A stretch of 64,000 bases of DNA from Sphingomonas sp. PsM26 (GTDB lineage Bacteria > Pseudomonadota > Alphaproteobacteria > Sphingomonadales > Sphingomonadaceae), in the NCBI GenBank assembly GCA_030433805.1, contig JARUXA010000018.1, positions 44,606 through 108,605 on the forward strand, in the 5' to 3' direction. Position 1 is the stretch's first letter; every line of letters begins with the position of its first letter. The notes beneath the pieces are model-generated. The model searched no databases. It was not told the origin of the DNA and saw only the letters and a list, made by a program, of their open reading frames with translations. Both the position numbers and the translations under genes were made by a program. Shown piece after piece: positions 52,510-61,374 of this stretch.

Positions 52510-53934
52510 ATGATCGACCGGCGGCATTTCCTCGGCTCCGGTGGGCTGGCGCTCGTCGGTCTGGCGAGCGGCGGGATCGCCGCGCCGCGGCGGCGGACGC
52601 GGCCCAAGGCGATCATCGCGCCGCAGGAGCCGCTGATCGGCGACCTGCAACGCCGCACCTTCCAGTATTTCTGGGACACGACCGATCCGGCAACGGGTCT
52701 TGCGCCCGATCGCTGGCCGACGCCGTCCTTCGCGAGCATCGCGGCGACGGGGTTCGCGCTGACCGCTTACCCGATCGGGGTGGTCAACGGCTGGATCACC
52801 CGCGACCAGGCGCGCGCGCGGACGCTCGCCACGCTGCGCTTCTTCGCCAATGCGCCGCAAGGCCCTGCCCCCAGTGGTACTGCGGGGCACAAGGGGTTCT
52901 TCTACCATTTCCTCGACATGCAGAGCGGGACTCGCTTCCGCCAGACCGAGCTGTCGACGATCGATACCGCGTTGCTGCTCGGCGGGGTGCTGTTCGCGCA
53001 AAGCTGGTTCGACAACGATCATCCGGGCGAGGCGCAGATCCGCGCGCTCGCCGAGCAGATCTACGCCGCGGTCGACTGGACGTGGTTCACCCCGCGCGCG
53101 CCGTTCGTATCGATGGGCTGGCACCCCGAACGCGGCTACATCCCGAGCGACTGGGACATCTACAATGAATCGCTGATGATGTACCTGCTCGCGCTCGGAT
53201 CGCCGACGCATCCGCTGCCGGCCGACACCTGGAACGCGTGGACCGACCGCTTCGCGCCGTCGTGGAGCAACCGCTGGGGCGAGCCGCACCTCGCCTTCCC
53301 GCCGATGTTCGGGCACCAATACAGCCAGACCTGGGTCGACTTCCGCGGCATCCGCGATCGCTTCATCGCCGCCAAGGGCATCGATTATTTCGAGAACAGC
53401 CGCCGCGCGACCTACGGCCAGCGTGCTTATGCGATCGCCAATCCCGGCAAATTCGCGGGCTATGGCGCGGACTGCTGGGGGCTGACCGCGTGCGATGGGC
53501 CGGGAGACTTCAAGCTGACGGTCGACGAGGTTCCGCGCAGCTTCTTCAGTTACTCGGCGCGCGGGCCGGATGACCGGGACGACGGCACGATCGCGCCGAC
53601 CGCGGCGCTCGGATCGATCGCGTTCGCGCCCGAAATCGTCCTCCCCGCAGCGGGCGCGTTGCACGAGCGCTATGGCCGCGGAATCTACCAACGCTACGGC
53701 TTCATCGACTCCTTCAACCCGACGCTGACCACCGCGCGGCAGGACATGCGCCACGGCCACGTCGATCCCGGGATCGGCTGGGTCGACCGCGACTATATCG
53801 GCATCGATCAGGGGCCGATCGTCGCGATGATCGAAAACCGGCGGACTGGCCTGATCTGGCGGACGATGCATCGCAACCCGCATCTTCGGCGCGGACTCCA
53901 GCGTGCGGGGTTCACAGGCGGATGGCTCGCCTGA
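52510..53934 (+). CDS. PF10091 glucoamylase-like enzyme, possible endo-beta-1,2-glucanase (GH144-like)
   Basis: Encodes 474 residues. The N-terminus RRHFLGSGGLALVGLASGG looks like a Tat signal. The mature part is an (alpha/alpha)6-barrel-type protein. It has RRTFQYFWDTTDPATGLAPD, IAATGFALTAYPIGVVNGWI, ELSTIDTALLLGGVLFAQ and DCWGLTACDGPGDF, matching the PF10091 family. That family includes endo-beta-1,2-glucanases of GH144. The combination with GH3, LacI, a GPH symporter and a receptor suggests beta-glucan use; the linkage is inference. The ATG at 52510 follows a terminator hairpin. No ribosome-binding site is obvious. Confidence 0.82.
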   Translation: MIDRRHFLGSGGLALVGLASGGIAAPRRRTRPKAIIAPQEPLIGDLQRRTFQYFWDTTDPATGLAPDRWPTPSFASIAATGFALTAYPIGVVNGWITRDQARARTLATLRFFANAPQGPAPSGTAGHKGFFYHFLDMQSGTRFRQTELSTIDTALLLGGVLFAQSWFDNDHPGEAQIRALAEQIYAAVDWTWFTPRAPFVSMGWHPERGYIPSDWDIYNESLMMYLLALGSPTHPLPADTWNAWTDRFAPSWSNRWGEPHLAFPPMFGHQYSQTWVDFRGIRDRFIAAKGIDYFENSRRATYGQRAYAIANPGKFAGYGADCWGLTACDGPGDFKLTVDEVPRSFFSYSARGPDDRDDGTIAPTAALGSIAFAPEIVLPAAGALHERYGRGIYQRYGFIDSFNPTLTTARQDMRHGHVDPGIGWVDRDYIGIDQGPIVAMIENRRTGLIWRTMHRNPHLRRGLQRAGFTGGWLA

Positions 53935-54119
53935 ACGGAGCATTACGAAAGCGTTTCCCAACCGCGCGCGCCCTTTCGGTTCGGCGCAAATCGTCAGCAT
54001 TTTGGCGCACGCCTATTGCCCATCGCCCGCGTAGGAATAGCCTCTGACATCCAAGCAGCGTTCGAGTCGGCCGCCATGCGACGGTCGATCGATACGCCGC
54101 GAGTGACAGGAGAGCGGTC

Positions 54120-54722
54120 ATGGGCCTCGACGCCACGGAACATGCGGGAGAGCCACGCGCCATTCTGGTGAGCGTGGCAGGCGACCCGCCGGCGCAGGGC
54201 GGGATCGAGCAGGTGATGCTGGACCTCGCCAAATTTCATAACGGTCGCTGGGCTTTGCAACTGGACGCGGCATTCGCGCACCGCAAGACGCCGGTAGTGA
54301 TCCTGGCACAGGGGCTGGCGTGTCTCGCCGTATCGTGGTGGGCGCAACTGTCGCCGCGCAGCTATCTGCGCTCCGTGCGGGGTGCAGTGTTCGATTCGCC
54401 GCTGTCGGTGGATTTCCCGCATGTCGCGGCAGCCGCAAGCTTTCGGACCGGCCCGACCTACCGCCTGCCCTTCCCCTCGGTGGTCGTCAGCGACGCGTCG
54501 TTCCAGATCGAGCAGGTTCTCGCGCTGGCCGACAAATGGGGCAGCCAGTTCGTCGCGCAGCCCTCAGACCTCGACGCGGACCATACCAACCGCCACGCCT
54601 CCTCGGACGGCGCCGCTGCGTTGCTGGCCCATGCCGGCTTGCTCGACCGTGCCGATACCGAATTGCAAGGACGCGCGAAGGGGCTCGGGCTGCGCTCGCT
54701 TCCCGCAGACGGCAGGGGGTGA
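54120..54722 (+). CDS. RBBP9/YdeN-like alpha/beta hydrolase lacking the catalytic serine
   Basis: Encodes 200 residues from an ATG at 54120 with AGGAG 7 bases upstream. It resembles the Ser_hydrolase family (PF06821, RBBP9/YdeN) by LAVSWWAQLS, VRGAVFDSPLS, RLPFPSVVVSDASFQI and WGSQFV. Active family members have GHSLGC at the nucleophile turn. Here the same place reads AQGLAC (residues 63-68), so the Ser is a Gly. The Asp site (SDASF) and the His site (DHTN) are only partly kept. The protein is therefore probably not a hydrolase; it may bind ligand or protein. It is followed 91 bp later by the hybrid kinase gene. Confidence 0.65.
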   Translation: MGLDATEHAGEPRAILVSVAGDPPAQGGIEQVMLDLAKFHNGRWALQLDAAFAHRKTPVVILAQGLACLAVSWWAQLSPRSYLRSVRGAVFDSPLSVDFPHVAAAASFRTGPTYRLPFPSVVVSDASFQIEQVLALADKWGSQFVAQPSDLDADHTNRHASSDGAAALLAHAGLLDRADTELQGRAKGLGLRSLPADGRG

Positions 54723-54813
54723 CATGATCCCGCCGTTCGGAGCCGCCACGTGCAAGGCGATCCTCACAAGCGGTTGATTGACAGCGGGTTTAACCTCACC
54801 CACACATTGTTCG

Positions 54814-57800
54814 ATGCCCGCCTTGCCGCAGTCCACCCCCCTGGCGCTGCCGCCGGAATATGATCGCTTCGTCGAGGAGCAGATTGCCTCCGGTGCTTAC
54901 CGCGATGCCGATGACGTCCTCGTGGCGGCAATGGCGTTGTTGCGGGCACGCGAGGCGGCGAAACAGTCCGCCAGCCCGCACCCGCAATGGCCGCATGACG
55001 GTGGCACCTGCGGCAGCATCCTGCGTGCCCGCGACTGGAGCAAGACTGCGCTTGGCCCGATCGAGGATTGGCCGCCCGAACTGCGCACGACCGTCACCAA
55101 CATCCTGCATTCCCCCGTCGCGAAGGTCCTGATGTGGGGGCCCGACCACATCATGCTGTATAACGATCCCTATCGCGCGATCGCAGGGGATCGTCACCCC
55201 GCGGCGTTCGGGATGCCGGTGGCCACCGCCTTCCCCGACGTGTGGGACTGGAACCGTCCGATCCTCGAGGCCGGCTATCGCGGCGAACGTATGTCGCACC
55301 GCGACCAGCCGATCGTGTTCGACCGCCCCGACGGGCAGGAAACGATGGTCCTCGACATGTTCTATACCCCCGTTCACGATGCGGAGGGCCGCGTCGGCGG
55401 GATCATGTGCACGATGGTCGACAATAGTGCGCGGGTCGATGCCGAGCGCCTCGTTGCGGCGACGGCGGCGGAATTGCGCCGGATCACCGATGCGGTGCCG
55501 ATGCTCGTCGCTTATGTCGATCGCGATCAGATCTACCGGTTCGCCAACGGCTGCTACCGCGACTGGCTCGACATCGATCCCGACACGATGGTGGGAGAAA
55601 CCGTCGAAACGGTGCTCGGTCCGGATCTTTACGAACAGCGCCGTCCGTCGATAGAGCGTGCGCTGGCCGGCGAGCGTTTGTTCTCCGAAGCGATGCTGCA
55701 CCATCGCGACGGATCGTTCCGGCGCAGCGAGATCCGCTATATTCCGCATGTCGACCCCGACGGATCGATTCCCGGAGTCCATATCCTTGCGATCGACATT
55801 GAGGATCGCGCCCAGCGCGAAGACGCTCTGGCGGTCAGCAATGGCCGGTTTCGCACCGCGATGGATGCGATTCACGGAGTCCTCTGGACCAATAGCCCTG
55901 ACGGACGAATGACCGGCGAACAGCCGGGCTGGGCTGCGCTGACCGGCCAGTCGACCGAAGCGTATCAGGACTATGGCTGGGCCGACGCGCTCCACCCGGA
56001 CGATGTCACGCCGACCACGCAGGCGTGGCGCGCCGCGCTCGCCGCCAAGGCGATGTTCGTGCACGAGCATCGCGTGCGGCATCATTCGGGCCAGTGGCGC
56101 AATTTCGTGGTGCGCGCGCTGCCGCTGCTCGACGATGCGGGGGAGATCCGCGAATGGGTCGGCGTCCACACCGACATCACGCACCAGCGCGCCGCCGAGG
56201 CGGCGCTGCGCGAACAGGCCGAGAAGCTCGCGCGCGAGGCGCTCCACCGTCGCCGCGCCGAGGATCAGTTGCGCGTGCTCAACGAGGAACTGGAAGCGCG
56301 CGTGATCGCGGAGATCGACGAACGCCGCCAGGCCGAAGCAAAGCTTGCGCAGTCGCAGAAGATGGAGACCGTCGGCAAACTGACCGGCGGCGTAGCGCAC
56401 GACTTCAACAATCTGCTTCAGGTCGTGTCTGGCAATCTGCAATTGCTGGCGAAGGACATCGCGGGCAACGACCGGGCCGAGCGGCGTGTCGCCAATGCGA
56501 TGGCGGGTGTCTCGCGCGGTGCGAAGCTCGCCGCGCAATTGCTCGCGTTCGGCCGGCGGCAGGCGCTCGAGCCCAAGGTCGTCAACGTGACTCGCTTCGT
56601 CCGCGCGATGGACGACATGTTGCGCCGCGCGATCGGTGAGGGGATCGAAGTCGAGACGATCGTCGGCGGGGGCCTGTGGAACACTTTCATCGATCCCGCA
56701 CAGGTCGAGAACGCCTTGCTCAACCTGGCGATCAACGCGCGCGACGCGATGGAAGGCCAGGGCAAGCTCACGATCGAACTCGGCAATGCGCATCTCGATG
56801 ACGACTATGCCAAAGCGCATGATGACATCACACCGGGCCAATATGTCATGCTGGCGGTGTCGGATACGGGCAGCGGGATGCCGCCTGAAGTGATCGACCG
56901 GGTGTTCGAGCCGTTCTTCTCGACCAAGAGCGAAGGCAAGGGTTCGGGGCTTGGCCTGTCGATGGTGTACGGGTTCGTCAAGCAATCGGGCGGCCACGTG
57001 AAGATCTATTCGGAAGTGGGCGAAGGCACCACGATCAAGCTGTATCTTCCGCGCGCGATGCAGTCCGAGGACGTCGAGGTGGCGACGGTGATCGGGCCGA
57101 TCGTCGGGGGCAGCGAAACCGTGCTGGTCGTCGAGGACGATACGGAGGTGCGCAACACCGTGGTCGAGATGCTGTCCGACCTGGGCTATCGCGTGCTCAA
57201 GGCGGTTGATGCGGCAAGCGGGCTTAGCGTGATCGAAAGCGGGATCCTGATCGACGTGCTGTTCACCGACGTGGTGATGCCCGGTACGCTGAAAAGCCCC
57301 GAGCTGGCGCGCAAGGCGCGCGAGCGTCTGCCCGACATCGCGGTGCTGTTCACATCGGGCTATACCGAGAATTCGATCGTCCACGGCGGCAAGCTGGATG
57401 CCGGGATCGAACTGCTGTCGAAACCCTATAGCCGCGAGGCGCTCGCGCGGAAGTTCAACCACGTTCTCGCCAACCAGCGCCAGCGCAAGGAAAACCGGGC
57501 TGCGATGGGTGATGCGGGCAGTTCGGTTGCCACAATCGCGGAACGCATGACGCGCCGTACTATCCTGCTGGTCGAGGACGATGATCTGATCCGCATGAGC
57601 AGTGCCGAAATGCTGCAAGCCAGCGGCTTCGCCGTGATCGACGCCGCCAGCGCCGAGGAGGCGATCACGGCAATCTCGACCTTGCCGATCGACGTGCTGA
57701 TCACCGACGTCAATTTGCCCGGTATGTCGGGCCCCGACCTCGCGCGGACGGCGCGCGCGCAACGTCCCCAGCTTGGGATCGTGTTCGCCAGCGGCGACCT

Positions 57801-57921
57801 GACCGCGGTCGCGACGGACGTGCCTGCGGTGCAGCTTCCCAAGCCGTATCGACCGACGCATCTGATCGCCTCGGTCGAGCGTGCGCTTGCGATTGCCGAA
57901 GCTGCGACGACTTCGGACTGA
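54814..57921 (+). CDS. Hybrid histidine kinase with ParD-like N-terminus, PAS domains and two receivers
   Basis: Encodes 1035 residues from an ATG at 54814; a TTG at 54778 is less likely. Residues 10-50 (EYDRFVEEQIASGAYRDADD, then VLVAAMALLRARE) match the ParD-type ribbon-helix-helix antitoxin pattern. PAS-like regions follow at about 70-205, 220-335 and 345-455, then a coiled coil at about 460-515. HisKA has H529 in GGVAHDFNNLLQ, and HATPase has DTGSGMP and GSGLGLSMV. Two receivers follow, with D819 and D965. There is no membrane segment, so it is cytoplasmic. The kinase resembles sphingomonad general sensor kinases. A ParD-like fusion is unusual. It may mediate dimerisation or DNA binding. 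Confidence 0.9.
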   Translation: MPALPQSTPLALPPEYDRFVEEQIASGAYRDADDVLVAAMALLRAREAAKQSASPHPQWPHDGGTCGSILRARDWSKTALGPIEDWPPELRTTVTNILHSPVAKVLMWGPDHIMLYNDPYRAIAGDRHPAAFGMPVATAFPDVWDWNRPILEAGYRGERMSHRDQPIVFDRPDGQETMVLDMFYTPVHDAEGRVGGIMCTMVDNSARVDAERLVAATAAELRRITDAVPMLVAYVDRDQIYRFANGCYRDWLDIDPDTMVGETVETVLGPDLYEQRRPSIERALAGERLFSEAMLHHRDGSFRRSEIRYIPHVDPDGSIPGVHILAIDIEDRAQREDALAVSNGRFRTAMDAIHGVLWTNSPDGRMTGEQPGWAALTGQSTEAYQDYGWADALHPDDVTPTTQAWRAALAAKAMFVHEHRVRHHSGQWRNFVVRALPLLDDAGEIREWVGVHTDITHQRAAEAALREQAEKLAREALHRRRAEDQLRVLNEELEARVIAEIDERRQAEAKLAQSQKMETVGKLTGGVAHDFNNLLQVVSGNLQLLAKDIAGNDRAERRVANAMAGVSRGAKLAAQLLAFGRRQALEPKVVNVTRFVRAMDDMLRRAIGEGIEVETIVGGGLWNTFIDPAQVENALLNLAINARDAMEGQGKLTIELGNAHLDDDYAKAHDDITPGQYVMLAVSDTGSGMPPEVIDRVFEPFFSTKSEGKGSGLGLSMVYGFVKQSGGHVKIYSEVGEGTTIKLYLPRAMQSEDVEVATVIGPIVGGSETVLVVEDDTEVRNTVVEMLSDLGYRVLKAVDAASGLSVIESGILIDVLFTDVVMPGTLKSPELARKARERLPDIAVLFTSGYTENSIVHGGKLDAGIELLSKPYSREALARKFNHVLANQRQRKENRAAMGDAGSSVATIAERMTRRTILLVEDDDLIRMSSAEMLQASGFAVIDAASAEEAITAISTLPIDVLITDVNLPGMSGPDLARTARAQRPQLGIVFASGDLTAVATDVPAVQLPKPYRPTHLIASVERALAIAEAATTSD

Positions 57922-58014
57922 CTCCCCCGACGAATTACGCGGCGCAGGGGCGAAGTCCCTCTGTGATTTGCGCGATGTGCGATACACACATGCAAAAAGC
58001 GGAGGAGATGATCG

Positions 58015-59466
58015 ATGAAAAGCCTGTTCCCCCTTGGTGCGGCCACCGCGCTTGTCGTTGCCGCCCCCTTCTCCGTCGCCATCGGTGCCGCCCAACCGAC
58101 CGCGCCGACGGTAACGATCGACAGCGGGGCGATCCGCGGCACACTGACCGACGGCGTCGCAAGCTGGAAGGGCGTTCCCTTCGCCGCTGCTCCGATCGGC
58201 CCGTTGCGCTGGCGGGCGCCGCAACCCGTGGCGGCATGGCGGACGGTGCGCGACGCCACGACCTATGCGCATGATTGCATGCAAGTCCCCTTCCCCAGCG
58301 ACGCGGCACCGCTCGGCACGCAGCCCGCGGAGGATTGCCTGTACGCAAACGTCTGGAAACCGGCGCAGGCGCGCGGCAAGCTGCCGGTCATCGTGTGGAT
58401 CTACGGTGGCGGCTTCGTCAACGGCGGGGCCTCGCCGCCGACCTATGCGGGGGCCAATGTCGCGAAACAGGGCGTCGTGTTCGTCAGCTTCAACTACCGC
58501 GTCGGGCGGTTCGGTACCTTCGCGCATCCGCAACTCACCAAGCAGAACCCCGATGGCGGGATGCTCGGCAATTACGGGTTCATGGACCAGATCGCTGCGC
58601 TGAAATGGGTCCAGCGCAACGTCGCGGCGTTCGGCGGTGATCCGGCCAACGTCACCATCATTGGCGAAAGCGCAGGCGGCATGTCGGTCCACACTTTGGT
58701 GACCTCGCCGCTGGCGAAGGGGTTGATGGCGAAGGCGATCGTGATGTCGGGCGGTGCGGGCATGACCGCCCCGGATGCGACGCTCGCCTCGGCAGAACAG
58801 ATCGGCGTCAATTTCGCGGCTGCGCACGGTGTGGCGGCGGGCGATGCCGACGCGATCGGCAAGTTGCGGGCGCTGACCGCGGAGCAAGTCACCGACGGGC
58901 TGAGCATGATGCAATTGTTCCGCCCGGCCCCCGGGCCCAAGACCTTCACCGGCCCGGTCGTCGACGGCACCGTCCAGGTCGATATGGGCAAGGCCTATGC
59001 CAGCGGCGCGTTTGCGCATGTGCCGATGATGATCGGTGCAACCAGTGCCGACATGGGGGGCAAGACCGGGTTCATGATCGGCGGTGCGCGCAGCGCGGCG
59101 ATCGCGGTGTCGGACAAGGGCGTGCCGGTGTACGCATACCGCTTCTCCTATGTCGCCAATTCGGTCGATCGCCCCGGTGCGGACCACGCATCGGACATTC
59201 CGTTCTTCTTCGACAATGCCGGGGTCAAATACGGCCCCGCGACGACGCCACGCGACGCCGCGATGGGGAAGACGATCAGCGCCTATATCGTCAACTTCGC
59301 GAAGACGGGGAACCCGAACGCGGCAGGGCTGCCGGTGTGGCCGGCGTACCGGCATGACAGCGACGCGCTGATGGACTTCTCCGCCGCGGGAACTGCACAG
59401 CCGCAGAAGGACCCGTGGGGTGCGGAAATCGAGGCGGCGGCGGCCAAACCCGGTTCGGGCAACTAG
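58015..59466 (+). CDS. Carboxylesterase type B, secreted
   Basis: Encodes 483 residues. A signal peptide spans about 1-25. The oxyanion motif IYGGGFVNGG is near 129, and the nucleophile S219 is in IIGESAGGMSV. The His is probably in PGADHASDIPFFF. The usual acidic third residue region (IGATSADMGG) is atypical but has Asp. The protein is shorter than most family members (500-550) because of a reduced middle region. It hydrolyses esters of unknown type. The start has GGAGGAG 8 bases upstream. It overlaps the convergent GNAT gene by four bases at a shared CTAG. Confidence 0.88.
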   Translation: MKSLFPLGAATALVVAAPFSVAIGAAQPTAPTVTIDSGAIRGTLTDGVASWKGVPFAAAPIGPLRWRAPQPVAAWRTVRDATTYAHDCMQVPFPSDAAPLGTQPAEDCLYANVWKPAQARGKLPVIVWIYGGGFVNGGASPPTYAGANVAKQGVVFVSFNYRVGRFGTFAHPQLTKQNPDGGMLGNYGFMDQIAALKWVQRNVAAFGGDPANVTIIGESAGGMSVHTLVTSPLAKGLMAKAIVMSGGAGMTAPDATLASAEQIGVNFAAAHGVAAGDADAIGKLRALTAEQVTDGLSMMQLFRPAPGPKTFTGPVVDGTVQVDMGKAYASGAFAHVPMMIGATSADMGGKTGFMIGGARSAAIAVSDKGVPVYAYRFSYVANSVDRPGADHASDIPFFFDNAGVKYGPATTPRDAAMGKTISAYIVNFAKTGNPNAAGLPVWPAYRHDSDALMDFSAAGTAQPQKDPWGAEIEAAAAKPGSGN

Positions 59467-60089
59467 GGATTACGCCTGCCGTCCTCCTGCGCCCGTGTCG
59501 GCGGCGTCCAGCGCAGAAAGGCGTGGGTCGCAAAGCGCGACGGCTTCCGGCCGAAGCCGGCGCGCACATACAGGCGGATCGCCGCGGAATTGTCGATCTC
59601 GACATGCAGCCCCACCGCATCCGCCGCCCCCGCTTCCGCCGCCTGCTGGATCCAGTGGACCAGCGTGGTTCCACGTCCACAGCCGCGTTCCGCCGGAAGG
59701 AGCGACAGTTCGATCAGGTGCCATTCGCTTTCGCTGCGGTCGAGCGACAGCCGGCCGATCGGGATCCACGCTCCGCCCTCGTCGATGCGATCGACCACCC
59801 AATAGTCGGCGCCGGGGTGCGCGCGCCGGTAGTGCGCCTGTTGCAACCGGAACTGATCCGCAATGAATGCGTCTTTTTGCCGTCGCGGCCACAGGCAGCC
59901 GCGCAGCTCGGGCGCGCGGACGCTACGGTATAGCGCCAGCAGGAAGGGATGATCGGCGCGCCGCACGGCGCGTAGCCGCACATCGCCGGAAGGACTTGCG
60001 TCCGGTGCGGGCGACGGGTGCGTCGGAACGGTTGTCCGGGCGCGGGTCACGCGGTTGCGGGCCGACAACCATGTCCGTTGTCGTTCCAT
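59463..60089 (-). CDS. GNAT-family N-acetyltransferase
   Basis: Encodes 208 residues. The N-terminal 35 residues are Arg/Thr/Pro-rich and atypical. The GNAT core starts near residue 37 (VRLRAVRRADHPFLLALYRS). The acetyl-CoA-binding loop is seen as LPAERGCGRGTTLVHWIQQA, and the following HVEIDNSAAIRLYVRAGFG is typical of the C-terminal part. Substrate unknown. GNAT genes often neighbour tail-collar and DUF6916-like genes, as here. It is divergent from the DUF6916-like gene with a 73-bp gap. A downstream start near residue 37 is possible. Confidence 0.83.
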   Translation of the reverse strand: MERQRTWLSARNRVTRARTTVPTHPSPAPDASPSGDVRLRAVRRADHPFLLALYRSVRAPELRGCLWPRRQKDAFIADQFRLQQAHYRRAHPGADYWVVDRIDEGGAWIPIGRLSLDRSESEWHLIELSLLPAERGCGRGTTLVHWIQQAAEAGAADAVGLHVEIDNSAAIRLYVRAGFGRKPSRFATHAFLRWTPPTRAQEDGRRNP

Positions 60090-60162
60090 CCGCTTCTGGA
60101 CACCCAGATTCTGCGGCAGGAAGCGGTCGGACCGTCCTGTCCCGTCCGGAGGATATGATCGA

Positions 60163-60453
60163 ATGCGCCTGGTGAGACCCGAAGACTTCCAACCCTGGGT
60201 GGGCCGCCGGGTCCGGGTCGATACCGCGCCCGCTCCAGTCGACCTGCTGCTCGTGCGGATCGAGCGGATGCCGCCGATCGTGGGCGCGGATTTCCGCGAG
60301 CCCTTTTCGATACTGTTCGAAGGATCATGGTTGGTGCTGCTGTTGGATGCGACCTACTGGTTCGACTGCGGCCGCGCCGGTCCGCATCCCTTCCACGTGA
60401 CGCAGCTTATCCCGCAGGGGCGGACGCGACGGTATCAGGCGATCTTCACCTGA
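60163..60453 (+). CDS. DUF6916-like small protein
   Basis: Encodes 96 residues from an ATG at 60163 with GGAGG about 9 bases upstream. The pattern FQPWVGRRVRV, VRIERMPPI, REPFSILFEGS and a final RYQAIF matches the DUF6916 layout, a compact beta-rich domain that accompanies tail-collar (microcystin-dependent protein-like) genes. The role is unknown. Its stop is immediately next to the stop of the convergent collar gene. Confidence 0.72.
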   Translation: MRLVRPEDFQPWVGRRVRVDTAPAPVDLLLVRIERMPPIVGADFREPFSILFEGSWLVLLLDATYWFDCGRAGPHPFHVTQLIPQGRTRRYQAIFT

Positions 60454-61089
60454 TCAGGGTTGTTCGGGCCAGATCCCCACGCAGGCGATGATCGTGGTCA
60501 CCGCCAAAAACGGCGGCATCGTCGCGGTTGGTGCAGATGCGCCGGCCGACGCGACCGTTACCGCTCCCCCGCCGCCGGTCACGCTGCCCTGCACACCGGA
60601 AAGACTGACCGGGACCGCGCCCGGCTGCGTGGCGCTCGCCGCGGGGACGTACAGGACCGGCTGGGTATCCGTCTCGGCCGCCGAGCCAAGAAAACAGCCG
60701 TCCGTCGGGATCGCGATTTCCTGCGCCGCGGGAACCCCCGCAACGGCGGTCAACGTGCCGTGGAAAGCGCCGTTGGAGGTCGGGGTGAACGTCGCATTAT
60801 GCGTATGCATAGGCAGTTGCGAGATACTGAGCGCAACGCCCTCAACACCGCCCGCCCCCCCCGGCAAGTGCGGGGTGAGTCCCGGCCCCGAGCCAGTCCC
60901 GATGAACGTCCGCCCGCGCGCGTCCGGGAGGCAAAAGGTGCTGTTCTGCGTGCCGCCGAAGGTGTTCCCAAGCAATGCGTACAGCGCCTGGTTCTGGCTT
61001 ATCTGAAGCGGTGCCCCGTTGCAGGTGAGCCAGTTGACCGGCGCATACCGAAACCCGACCTGCATGATTTGTCCAATAAACGGATCCAT
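60454..61089 (-). CDS. Tail-collar domain protein (microcystin-dependent protein-like)
   Basis: Encodes 211 residues from an ATG at 61089 with GAGGAGGGG upstream. The N-terminal collar domain (PF07484) reads FIGQIMQVGFRYAPVNWLTC, then LQISQNQALYALLGNTFGGT and FCLPDARGRTFIGTG. The C-terminal half is Gly/Ala/Thr-rich with a beta-strand pattern and ends in PPFLAVTTIIACVGIWP. This family occurs at phage tails and also as stand-alone bacterial proteins. No other phage gene is near, so a host role is more likely. It is divergent from the Ig-repeat surface protein. Confidence 0.88.
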   Translation of the reverse strand: MDPFIGQIMQVGFRYAPVNWLTCNGAPLQISQNQALYALLGNTFGGTQNSTFCLPDARGRTFIGTGSGPGLTPHLPGGAGGVEGVALSISQLPMHTHNATFTPTSNGAFHGTLTAVAGVPAAQEIAIPTDGCFLGSAAETDTQPVLYVPAASATQPGAVPVSLSGVQGSVTGGGGAVTVASAGASAPTATMPPFLAVTTIIACVGIWPEQP

Positions 61090-61374
61090 AACCCCTCCTC
61101 ATTCCGTTTACATAATACGCATCATGTACTGATCGATCCAATCGAGTTACGTCGCTTATGGAGCATAGTCGGGTTTGACCATCCCTGGCATTTTTAATGA
61201 TTTTCAACGCTATAAATCATGTGTTCTGTCACTTTACTTTATTTGTAGTACAGCCTGAAGCATCAATTATGGTTCATTTTATTATTAAATTCTTCGATTT
61301 TTAAAAATTAGTCGAAATATCCTGACCTGACGACAGAACAGTTCGATTGATCATCTAGCCAAGTGGGGGCGCGG
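61090..61374. other. AT-rich intergenic region between divergent collar and Ig-repeat genes
   Basis: About 61195-61320 is strongly AT-rich, with runs such as TTTACTTTATTTG and TTTTTAAAAATT, in a genome that is otherwise GC-rich. It holds the promoters of both divergent genes. I could not assign a clear -35/-10 pair. Such AT-rich promoters often attract nucleoid proteins that silence transcription. Confidence 0.6.

Noticed and set aside
54814..54980. A type II toxin-antitoxin locus
   Set aside because: The ParD-like segment is in frame with the kinase and no ParE-like gene is next to it.
54796..59355. Very long minus-strand open frame of 1519 codons opposite the hybrid kinase and carboxylesterase
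   Set aside because: It is antisense to two clear genes, its translation is Arg/His/Asp-rich with no domain, and such frames arise from the third-position GC bias of real genes.
60454..61089. A prophage, suggested by the tail-collar protein
   Set aside because: No integrase, capsid, terminase or lysis gene is nearby, and collar proteins with DUF6916-like partners occur as host genes.
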